Below are positions 55,478-64,000 of a stretch of 64,000 nucleotides of DNA, piece after piece. The stretch spans positions 496,001 through 560,000 of the forward strand of contig NW_027469125.1 of assembly GCF_051020765.1 (NCBI RefSeq), written 5' to 3'. The position numbers and the translations under genes are program-made. This DNA is from Lasioglossum baleicum (taxonomy: Eukaryota; Arthropoda; Insecta; Hymenoptera; Halictidae). How positions within the stretch are numbered: position 1 is the stretch's first letter; each line of letters starts with the position of its first letter. A model generated the notes under the pieces. The model was not told the origin of the DNA. It did no database searches and saw nothing but the letters and a program-made list of their open reading frames with translations.

Positions 55478-57297
55478 TGTGACGTTGCAACGTTTGCGAC
55501 GTCCCTTCTCCGTTAATTCCGCGCATATTTTCGAGAGCGATAAAGGACCGGACCGCCCTCTAACGGGACACGTACCGAGACAGGATTCGAGAGCGCTCCT
55601 TTAAGAGATCCCGATATTATCGAGGACCTCCTAATGACATCTGTCGCGCGTGCCGAGGACGGCAAGTTTCAGGGCCGTATATGGAACGCGCAGAAGGAAC
55701 CACCGACCGTCCGAATTGTCACGGGAAATGAACAATCGCCCCAAGGCCAGGAAGCGCCCGACGGAAAAGCGAATGGCCGTTTCGAGAAATTAGAGCTTGG
55801 TGCGAGGACACTCGGCAAGCAAACCGGAGGCGCCGCCAGGACAACAGCTTGCGAACATCTCGTCCGATACGGACCGACGGAACACCCTGACGTCGTCTCG
55901 CCCCATCAAGGGAGAGCTGCCCCGGGGTCGGTGCCCTCGTAGCCAAGAAGAGGAAGCCCCTCCGCTGGTCAAGTCGAGCGATAGGCTCCTTGACCAATTT
56001 CGTGATCTCCCGGGGCCCTAGGGCGCGAAGAGGGTACGCTCCTGTGCCGTCGAGTCACGCCGTGGAAACACGCCATAGGCAATTCGGAAAAGCGGTCGAG
56101 TGGGGGGAACCGCGTTCGATCCGCTAGGCGGCCGAAAATCGATGGATCACTGTCGCGCTGGCTATCGTAGACCACACACGTGTCTGCCATTGAAAACGCG
56201 TTGCGTACCACAAAAGTAATACTTGCGTCGCGAGAGATTGCGTGTCCTGTTGAGGGTTTCCGTGCGCCTAGGACTACGTCCACCCGAGCCCAGGCTTGCT
56301 GTACGCTCTATCGGGAGCCGTTCAAGTGAATCGGAACGACAAACAGCACGAGAAACGGTAAGTCGCACTTGTGATCCATTCGGTATTTTCGTTGCGCGCC
56401 GGCTCGACCTCCGTCGTGCGAGGACGAACGCTTCCCGTTCCGTCCTCGATAATTCGCTCGCATTCATCTCGGGATGCTTTGAGATTGTTCGGGAATATTT
56501 CGAGAGAGTTTTCCTCTGTAACTTGCGTGCGAAAGAGTGTCTTACGAGGAGTCGCGTTCGTGAGAGTAATTCAATTCGGTATATTTGCGTTTCTCGAATC
56601 CTGTGTCTCCGGTCGAAGCGCGTATTCTGTCCGTCGGCGTTCGATCGCGTAACCGATAACGTACGCGTCGGGGCGATTCACGTGCGGAAGTCATCGCGGC
56701 AGTCTCGCAGTCCGCCGGTCATCTGCGCCTCGCGTTTCCGAAGTTCCTTGCGAACGAAACGACGGTCATTGCCAGCTGTATCGTTGCGAGCGAAATCGGT
56801 AGGACAACCGCGCGGCGAACGACCATCTTTTCGCTATCTTGTACGAAGAGCGCGGGCTCTCGGGTCTCGGCCACGTGGCCGCTAATTTTGTAAACCAACG
56901 ACTGCTGCAATAAATAGCTCGAGACCATATCGTAGTCGGATTATTCGATTCCCTGTGAGATCCGTCCTGCCGAGAGGGCTGTCCTAGTCATCCCGTGTTC
57001 GAACCATCTGGCCCAGTCGCGACGTCATTTTCGATCCGCGTATCTCGAAGATTCGGCTCTCGACCTCGGCTTCTCCGAGCTCGAGCAGTGCTTTGCGTTT
57101 CGTGTGGCATCCTTGCGGTGCCTGGCGCCCGAACCTTTAGCTTTCGTGAGGAAATCGTCGAATCTTCGAGTCTCGTATTGTCTCGGGCGGACCGCGTGCA
57201 CTCGGCTCGCACGCGGCCTGGTCTCAGCGCCTGTAAGGCCCGAAGGTAACCGGCTTCCGCGGGTCAAACCGCTCGTCGGAAAAAGGTTAACGTGACA
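55478..57297. repeat. Solo LTR (1820 bp) with 4-bp TSD ATAC
   Basis: The ends TGTGACGTT and AACGTGACA are flanked by ATAC (55474-55477, 57298-57301). The interior is GC-rich against AT-rich flanks, with AATAAA near 56907. The several overlapping Arg/Ser-rich open frames (the longest 56223-56885) are byproducts of base composition. No internal retroelement genes are next to it, so it looks like a recombined solo LTR. Confidence 0.75.
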
Positions 57298-57301
57298 ATA
57301 C

Positions 57302-58566
57302 ATATGTTATTTCTCCTCTTTGTTTCTAGATAAAATTTTATTATGATCCTCCATTAGTTTAACGCCCCGTTCAGCGGTATCATTGACCACCTTCAGTCCA
57401 TGTTTCAGTCAGACTACTTATTATTCATGATAACTTCTTTTTCCGATTTTAGAACTATTTTTACCACGTTTTTATTAGCTCGCTTTCTTGTTCCTTTGTA
57501 GATTGGAGCGTATTAATGAATTTATTTATATATAATATCTCTGTCAGTTATGTATACATATATGAAAAAACTCTTCAAACAAAAGTTTTAGTATATATAT
57601 AAGGAGGTGGATATAGCATCAAAGAAAAAAAATTTTTTCAAAGTCATTATTTAAAGTTTTCAAGGTCACGGATGTTTTTTCTATCAACAACTGTTTATGC
57701 TATATATGGATTCTTAAAGAGAAAAAAGACAAATTCAACGATATATCATAACGTCTATTTATGTCATGATTTAAAAAATTCTCATTTTCCATTAAAAACT
57801 CATTTTCCCATGATCCAAACGGCCCCAAAATTTTTCCAGACCATTTTCTCAACATTTGTCACAATTCTGGTTTACGGGACCAAAAAAATTTCATGGTCGA
57901 AAAATAAGGTCCACCCTAATGTTGCATATACGTAAATTACGAGAAGCAGTAAAGAGTGCTTAACGTCGAAGAAGAAAATCCGGGTAACTAAAACTTAATA
58001 TGTACTACATTCCACGTTATTAGAATAATTGTAGTTTAATTATGATACATTTTTTAAAATTGATATAATTATATCAACATTTTTTATTTACACCTAAAAA
58101 CGCCACTGTCTCGGAAGGAAATGGACATTCGAGAGAAGCAATGAAATTAGAGCATCATTGCGAAAAAAGATGAGTTTGCAATAACCTCAATATACATTTT
58201 ATGAAATTCTATTATAATTATAGTTATGACTGTATTTTTTAATAAATAAACTTGTGTATGCTAGTATAAAATCAATTTATATATATTATACAATTTATTT
58301 TATTATTTGTTTGACAACTAATAAATCTACAAATTGATCCATAAACTAAAAAATACTTCCTGCATTTTCGTATTCTCCAATCAGCCCAAATAAATACCAT
58401 CAACCTGTTCTCGATCATATACCAATTTTTATTAATGCAATTATGACAGTAACAAAACGTTTCTATTTAAAATGAATATATATTTTGAACATAGTTTTTA
58501 CATTTTTATTTTTTTGGAAGGTTAAAATATGTAATTAAAAAAGTAATGAAAAATAAAAATAAAAAA
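57302..58566. other. AT-rich stretch, no recognised feature
   Basis: Mostly AT-rich. I found no splice-bounded exon, transposon end pair or protein motif in it. Confidence 0.5.
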
Positions 58567-58640
58567 AAAATCCCCGCTGCACGGGGACTCGAATGCTAGC
58601 TCCAGATTGCGATTCATACGCTCGACGGCTCGACAGCCGA
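58567..58640 (-). repeat. Possible tRNA-derived SINE fragment
   Basis: On the minus strand CATTCGAGTCCCCGTGCAGC resembles a pol III B box and is followed by a T-rich tail. The cloverleaf stems do not pair well, so this is not a functional tRNA gene. Confidence 0.3.
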
Positions 58641-58807
58641 ATTTCAGTTTCGCTTCCGCCGTAAAGCAATACAACATGGCAAGTGCTAAAAATAGATTGT
58701 GGCTGGCATAAGCGCACAAGCAGCGCACACGGATATAGTAAAGGTACGCTGGTGAGTGTAGCGCGCGGGCGCGTTGCTAACACGATACAGTGTCTTCTAC
58801 ACCGACG

Positions 58808-59222
58808 TGTGGGCTCGGCTTTACCCCGATCCTTGGTGGGGTACCGCGCCTGCGCACTCGCGGCTTTCCGCCGAAATTGCTGAGCGCAGCGAACGCTCGC
58901 TCTCTTCTGTTCGAACGTTCAATGAGTACAGACGTGCTCAACATTGTCTGCGTGTACTCCAGCGTGTTAGCCAAGTTTTATAAACGCGTTTGCTCCTGCA
59001 TCATTCTGATGCTATTGTGTGTTCTCAGTCATAGTTCTGACTGATGATTATATTGACCGTCATCGTTAATAAACACTGGTGACTGAGCCTCGTTGTAACT
59101 CTCAATTTCCTTCACATCCAACACGTGGAGAGGTATGTGGGACTCTCCCAATTCCTTCTGAAAATCATCATCCTTCCTACCGTGGTTAGCATACACTGGT
59201 AACTGCATACCGCATTCCCACA
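58808..59222 (+). repeat. 5' LTR of a Ty3/Gypsy retrotransposon
   Basis: It is defined by the inverted ends TGTGGG (58808) and CCCACA (59217-59222), the latter one base before the primer binding site. It has a TATAAA at 58979, initiator-like TCATTC and TCAGTC at 59001 and 59025, and AATAAA at 59068-59073. The 3' LTR is outside the window, so the left end is a best estimate. Confidence 0.7.
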
Positions 59223-59223
59223 T

Positions 59224-59242
59224 TGGTGACCCCGACGTGATC
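59224..59242 (+). promoter_or_regulatory. Primer binding site of the Gypsy element
   Basis: TGGTGACCCCGACGTGATC starts with TGG, which pairs with a tRNA CCA end, and lies one base after the LTR. This is the standard minus-strand priming site of such elements. Confidence 0.8.
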
Positions 59243-60230
59243 AGTTGTCGGCCATTTTGACACTGTTTCTGTGTCTCGTGGAATCGTGCATAGCATGCCG
59301 AAGAGAGTGTTCCTGGAGGTCTGCATCGACACCTGGACATCGAGGAATTCCTTGGAGGAGCTGAATTCGACATCCGTCGATTAACGTGTCTACGAGGACC
59401 GCCTTCCGACGTTTCCATCGTCGATACGCCGCAGAAGAGGTTCCTCGGCATTCTACAACACGTGGCTGGCCATTCCGGTCCTACAACAGGTGTGCAGCGT
59501 TTCATCGTCGCCCCTGGTTCTTCGGATCCAGACGTTTAACGGGACGGAAGAGCGCCGGCGAAAATCTTGCATTTTTTTGGTGAGAAAACTGCCGTGCTAT
59601 TTGGCAAAAAACTCTGTTTCAGCGGGTAATTCTACCAACGGTTGAGTCAGACGGCCATTTTCGTCGTTTCACCGTTTTCAGCCAGCTTGGGCTTCAAAGT
59701 CAGCCTTGTTGATGAACATCGTCACGCTGCCTGTTACCAAGCTGTTAGCCGCCATTGTTGCGGCCAAGGACAACGTTTGTTGTCAACACCTCGACATCGT
59801 TCCTGCTATTTGGCGAGATTGTCCTTGAGGTGTCATCAGCCGTACTGTACATCGACACCGGCGCCTAGTGACTGTGTGCGTGCGTTGCTGCATAAAAAAA
59901 CATTGAACTGCGTCTAACCGGTGTACATGTGTACACGGTCCTCGTGTTTCGTGAACCGCGCGCGTGTGCTCGCGGTGTTCCAAGAGGTTAGGTTAGAGAA
60001 TCGCGTGACAGTTCGTGCGTTCTACGCGATCTTTTTAGAGTCCGCGTTCATTCTAGTGTTTCATTAACGCTTTCGAAGCAAATTCCATTATTTGGCTTTG
60101 CCAGTTCGCGTTTTTATCGCGATAAATTCAATAGCACAAATATTTGTAACGCGCTTGTGCGCGACATTAGACAGGTTGTAATACGCTCGCGCGTAAGGTA
60201 AGGTTAGGTCCTGTTGCATTTGCGATAACC
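59243..60230 (+). other. Untranslated leader of the Gypsy element
   Basis: About 1 kb between the primer binding site and gag. The short frames it contains are not conserved-looking. It probably holds packaging and translation signals that cannot be pinpointed. Confidence 0.5.
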
Positions 60231-61232
60231 ATGTCAGGTTCCGATTCCGAAAACGATGCGTCCACTCTGCTCGCATCGCAGCTAGCAGACGTGTGTCGCG
60301 AATTAGCGGCTCTTAAAGCCTCTATGTCAGGGGTAAATTCAGCAGTAAATTCCCAAAGGGGAGGGTCTGAAGGGGTTACCCAGGTCGCAGTAGCTAAGAT
60401 TCCTAAAATTCCTCCCTTCTCGAGGAAGAATCCTGTTCTCTGGTTTCACCAGATTGAAGCGTCGTTGCGCCGTGCTGGCGTTTATTCTGAAACGGCGAAG
60501 TTTGATTATCTAGCCATGTCCCTCGATGATGATGGTATGGCCAACATCAGCAACATTGTTTTGCAGGAACCCCCTTACTCTGACATGTTTTCGAGGGCAA
60601 AAGCGAGACTTATCAAGGTTTATGCTCCCTCAGATGAAGAGAACCTTAGAAAACTTCTTCGAGGGCAAGTCAACGTAGACTGTCGTCCCTCACAGATTTT
60701 GAGGCAATTACGCCAATTGAATGCCGCATGTAAATGCACCGATACGGTGCTCAAACAAATTTTTCTAGAGCAGCTGACTGAGCATCAGCGTGAAATCCTG
60801 GTTGCCACTGGTTTTACCGATTTGGATAAAGTGGCAGAATTAGCTGACAAGTTAGTTGCAATGTCAGGCGAGTTGCCCAAGGTGAGTGTTGCCATTCAGG
60901 ACACTTCACTTCCCTCGTGTTCTCAGGACACATCGGTTCCCTCGAGATCATCGGACAACCAGTTTCACAGAATTGAAACGTTATTAAAATCGATTATTTC
61001 GAAATTATACGCCCCTTCTGGGCGCAGTAGAGATCCAGGCCGCGCTCGCGCTAATGCGCGTTCGCCGTTGCATCCGCGACCATTCCGGAGTAAATCTCCA
61101 TCAAATTCACTCTCTACTTCTTCATCCAGGAAAGGTGCGTTGTGTTTAGCGCATGCGCGTTACCCGCACAATCCTACGTCCTGTAGACCTGGATGCCCTA
61201 AGTTCGCTGAATTCTCAGCGTCAAAAAACTAA
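60231..61232 (+). CDS. gag: Gypsy Gag polyprotein
   Basis: 333 codons starting MSGSDSENDASTLLASQLAD and ending SASKN-stop. The capsid-like core begins at about residue 58 (IPKIPPFSRKNPVLWFHQIE) and includes LRRAGVYSETAKFDYL and LIKVYAPSDEENLRKLL, the pattern of gag in arthropod Ty3/Gypsy elements. A Ser/Arg-rich basic region follows (about residues 255-300), then CLAHARYPHNPTSCRPGCPK, a Cys/His cluster like the zinc-binding motif of these gags. The frame is intact. It ends within a -1 slippery site that connects it to pol. Gag would form the cytoplasmic particle that packages element RNA. Confidence 0.92.
   Translation: MSGSDSENDASTLLASQLADVCRELAALKASMSGVNSAVNSQRGGSEGVTQVAVAKIPKIPPFSRKNPVLWFHQIEASLRRAGVYSETAKFDYLAMSLDDDGMANISNIVLQEPPYSDMFSRAKARLIKVYAPSDEENLRKLLRGQVNVDCRPSQILRQLRQLNAACKCTDTVLKQIFLEQLTEHQREILVATGFTDLDKVAELADKLVAMSGELPKVSVAIQDTSLPSCSQDTSVPSRSSDNQFHRIETLLKSIISKLYAPSGRSRDPGRARANARSPLHPRPFRSKSPSNSLSTSSSRKGALCLAHARYPHNPTSCRPGCPKFAEFSASKN
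61223..61229 (+). promoter_or_regulatory. Predicted -1 ribosomal frameshift heptamer A AAA AAC
   Basis: The heptamer is correctly phased on the gag codons TCA AAA AAC TAA, and the gag stop follows immediately. A -1 shift here enters the pol frame, which is open from upstream of the heptamer. A 7-bp stem (TGGAGAC, 61248-61254, with GTCTCCA, 61285-61291) could form 18 bases downstream. Confidence 0.8.
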
Positions 61233-61660
61233 ATTCTCCCTCCCGCATGGAGACCGTTGGTAGGGGATATAGGGAATCTCGTCGTCTCCACATTCATGAC
61301 CGAATTTCTGGTCAAGAATTTTTAATTGACACAGGCGCAGACATATCACTGCTTCCGGCAGATCCAAAGATACGCTGCAAGCCTGCTCAATTGAAATTAC
61401 TCGCTGCCAATGATTCTCGGATCGACACTTTTGGCGAATCATTCCGTGTATTGGATCTTGGCCTCAGACGAGTGATCCGTTGGAATTTTTGTATTGCCAA
61501 CGTTCCCACCGCTATCATAGGTGCGGATTTGCTTCACCATTATGGTATCTCTGTCGACTTAAAAAGTCATTGTCTGGTCGATAAGGCAACTAACGTGACT
61601 TCCTTTGGAAGATATCACGCTTCTTTTGTAAAGTCTGTGCATACTAGCGCAGCTAAATCC
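61230..61660 (+). CDS. pol: Gypsy Pol: aspartic protease
   Basis: The pol frame enters by frameshift and reads through METVGRGYRESRR (61247). The protease active site is FLIDTGADISLLPAD (about residue 26 from that Met), and the second conserved strand is AIIGADLLHHYGI (about residue 98), the usual IIG.D.L..Y pattern. The frame then meets TAG at 61661-61663. Reverse transcriptase continues in exactly the same frame. The protease would cleave Gag and Pol inside the particle. Confidence 0.9.
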
Positions 61661-61663
61661 TAG
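61661..61663 (+). other. In-frame amber codon between protease and reverse transcriptase
   Basis: TAG in the pol frame, preceded by TCC and followed by CAT. No frame change occurs around it; the next 779 codons are open. It is either a recent point mutation or a leaky stop. Confidence 0.85.
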
Positions 61664-64000
61664 CATTCTGCGATCTTAGCTGAATATCCGGAGATCACGG
61701 GTTGTTCTAACCCGTTGCCACCCTCCTCGTCGGAAGTGTATCATCACATCCTGACGAAGGGGCCTCCTGTATCTTCGCGTCCGCGTCGTTTGGCGTCGGA
61801 CAAACTTACTGCTGCTAAACCGGAATTTAAACAGTGGTGTGAGAACGGCATTTGTCGTCCCTCCAGTAGTCCCTGGGCCAGTCCAATGCACATGGTGCAG
61901 AAAAAGGATGGCTCATGGCGTGTCTGCGGTGACTATAGGCAGCTCAATGCCATCACCGTTCCGGATAGATATCCGACCCCATACTTGCATGATTATTCAA
62001 ATAATCTGGCGGGGAAATCAGTCTTCACCTCTCTAGATTTGCACAAGGCGTTTAACCAAATTCCGGTTGCCCCTGAAGATGTGCAAAAGACTGCTATTAC
62101 AACCCCTTTCGGGCTGTTTGAATTTCTGTATATGACCTTTGGTCTCAGAAACGCCAGTCAGTCCTTCCAGCGCTACATTAATCGAGCGCTGGGGGATCTG
62201 GACTTTGTCTTTCTGTATATAGACGACATTCTTATTGCTTCGTCTTCGATGGAAGAACATGATTCTCATTTACGCACGGTGTTCGACCGCTTGCGAAAAT
62301 ACCATCTCAGGTTAAATGTTGACAAATGCGTTTTCGCAGTTCAGGAGCTAGAATTCCTAGGATATCTCGTAAATGCCAAGGGCATTCGCCCCACGGCATC
62401 AAAAGTGGAGGCAATTTTGAACTTCCCCAAACCCAAGACCATTGTGGACCTTAGGAGGTTCTTGGGCATGATAAATTTTTATCACCGCAATATTTCTAAG
62501 GCAGCCGCCACTCAGGCACCCTTAAATGCCTACCTCTCTGATTCAAAGAGGAATGATAAGAGAGAAGTTCCATGGAATAGCGAGGCGGAGCGTGCCTTTG
62601 GCAAAATCAAAGAAGATTTTGCCCAGGCTACCCTTCTTGTGCACCCCCGTGCTGGGGCAGAGCTTAGGCTTGTGACCGATGCGTCAGATTTTGCAATAGG
62701 CGCGGTCCTTGAACAGAGGAATCATCCTCTTGGGAACACATGCCCGGCCTGGGAGCCCCTCGCCTTCTTCTCGATGAAATTAACCCCTGCACAGCAGAAT
62801 TGTAGCGCATACGATAGGGAATTAACTGCGATCTATGAGGCTATCAAATATTTCTCGTACCTGCTTGAAGCGCGCGAGTTTAAAATTGTGACAGATCACA
62901 AGCCTCTATTGTACGCGTTTTTACAGCGTCCCGAGAAAGCCTCTCCGCGTCAGCTGCGTCAGCTGTCTTACATTGCGCAGTACACTTCACGCATTGAGCA
63001 TGTGAAGGGCCCGGAGAATGTAGTCGCAGACGCTTTGTCGCGGGTAGAGTCCCTCCGACTCCCCTGCGAAATTAACCTAAAAGACTTGGCTCGAAGCCAG
63101 AAGGATGACGGTGAACTGGCGGAACTCCGCAAGTCAACCGATCATTCCCTTGTTCTTAAAGATATTTCATGGGGCCCTGAGCATCATACTATCAGTTGCG
63201 AAATCTCAGCGGAGGCCATTCGGCCATATATTCCTGCAAAGATGCGCCGAACTGTCTTCAACATTTTTCACTTGCCTGCGCATCCTGGTCCTCAAGTGAC
63301 CGATAAATTGATAAGGCACCGATATGTGTGGCCTAACTTGCATCGCGATATTCAGCGATGGTGCAAGGAGTGCGTGGACTGTCAACAGTCCAAAATATCC
63401 AGGCACGTGAAAATGTTGCCTGACAAGATAGTTGCCCCTGATGGTCGTTTTGACCATGTACATTTGGACATTGTTGGTCCTTTGCCAATTCGACGTGGTA
63501 TGCAGTACATTTTGACGATGATCGATCGTTTTTCTAGATGGGTCGAGGCTGTCCCACTTCCTGAGACATCCGCTCAGACCATCGCTCGTGCGTTTTTCAA
63601 TACCTGGATTTCGCGTTATGGCGCAACGAAAGTCATAACGACGGACCAAGGTGCACAATTTGAGTCGCGTCTATTTACGGCACTCTTATCTCTCGTCGGA
63701 TGCGAGAGAATCCGCACAACTGCATACCACCCGGCTTCTAACGGACTTATTGAAAGATGGCATCGTCCCTTAAAGGCGGCCCTAATGTGTCATCGTGACA
63801 CTGACTGGACGCGCTCGCTGTCCACGGTCTTACTTGGCTTGAGATCCCATGTCCGTACGGACACGAATGCGTCTCCCGCAGAGTTTATCTTCGGAACAAC
63901 GCTTCGTCTCCCCGGAGAATTCTTTCTTCCGGAGGATTTCACGCCGGACCCTAATATATTTTTGGAGGAACATCGCGAGCACATGCGTCAGGTTCGTCCG
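61664..64000 (+). CDS. pol: Gypsy Pol: reverse transcriptase, RNase H, integrase (runs off window)
   Basis: 779 codons without a stop, read to the last base. Reverse transcriptase: WASPMHMVQKKDGSWRVCGD, SLDLHKAFNQIPV, TPFGLFEFLYMTFGLRNA and the catalytic FLYIDDIL. RNase H: LVTDASDFAIGAVLEQ, ELTAIYEAIKYF, IVTDHKPLLYAF and VADALSR carry the acidic residues. Integrase: the HH-CC finger (FHLPAHPG...WCKECVDCQ) and the DDE core (HLDIVGPLP, TTDQGAQFES, ASNGLIERWH). All catalytic residues expected for these domains are present. The wording fits the Ty3/Gypsy family, and the order RT-RH-IN excludes Copia. The C-terminus and 3' LTR are beyond the window. Confidence 0.95.

Noticed and set aside
56223..56885. 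220-codon Arg/Ser-rich open frame
   Set aside because: It lies wholly inside the 1820 bp solo LTR, has overlapping open frames on both strands, and shows no domain; it is a product of GC-rich composition.
58567..58640. Functional tRNA gene
   Set aside because: A B-box-like sequence is present, but the acceptor and T stems do not pair; at most a SINE fragment.
62033..63984. Minus-strand open frames in the Gypsy pol region
   Set aside because: They are antisense shadows of the intact + strand reverse transcriptase and integrase frame.

Overview
The window is nuclear DNA of an insect, most likely a hymenopteran (ant, bee or wasp). The evidence is spliced genes with GT/AG introns, an AT-rich background, arthropod-type Gypsy retroelements, Maverick/Polinton DNA polymerase B remnants and many foldback transposons. 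There are no bacterial signatures, CRISPR arrays or rRNA genes. Only one host gene is recognisable: a ubiquitin-specific protease of the USP1 type on the + strand. Its last three coding exons are at 3275-3786, 23500-23692 and 24203-24758; the exons join in one open frame and the 5' part lies off the left edge.

The 19.7 kb USP1 intron is a nest of transposons. A foldback element (about 3809-23449) was split by a TIR element with a perfect 8-bp target duplication (5753-23026). That element was in turn entered by a 15.06 kb, almost perfectly palindromic element (5811-20865), again with a perfect 8-bp duplication. Both arms of the palindrome carry the same broken pieces of a Polinton-type polymerase plus an unrecognised ORF. 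Insertions shared by both arms (201 bp and 1.5 kb elements) predate the palindrome. Insertions in one arm only (a 588 bp TTAA element on the left, a 775 bp hAT-like element on the right) postdate it. The order of events can therefore be read from the sequence.

Downstream of USP1 (24.8-45 kb) are more TIR and foldback elements. They include one with a perfect 9-bp duplication that separates the USP1 coding end from an AATAAA, a 1.4 kb CACTG foldback, an internally deleted LTR element (28.96-30.5 kb), a decayed minus-strand Gypsy element (31-34.4 kb), and a 5.5 kb TIR element with a small spliced gene remnant and an inserted 2.7 kb palindrome (39.2-44.7 kb).

From 46.3 to 50.9 kb, on the minus strand, lie the remains of a Helentron-like element: PIF1-type helicase, EEP endonuclease and C48-type protease. 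It is interrupted by a 1305 bp solo LTR and by a CACTG foldback. After more repeats and a second solo LTR (55.5-57.3 kb), the window ends in a fresh-looking Ty3/Gypsy retrotransposon with LTR, primer binding site, gag, a canonical -1 frameshift heptamer and protease. Its reverse transcriptase-RNase H-integrase frame is open to the window edge except for a single amber codon.
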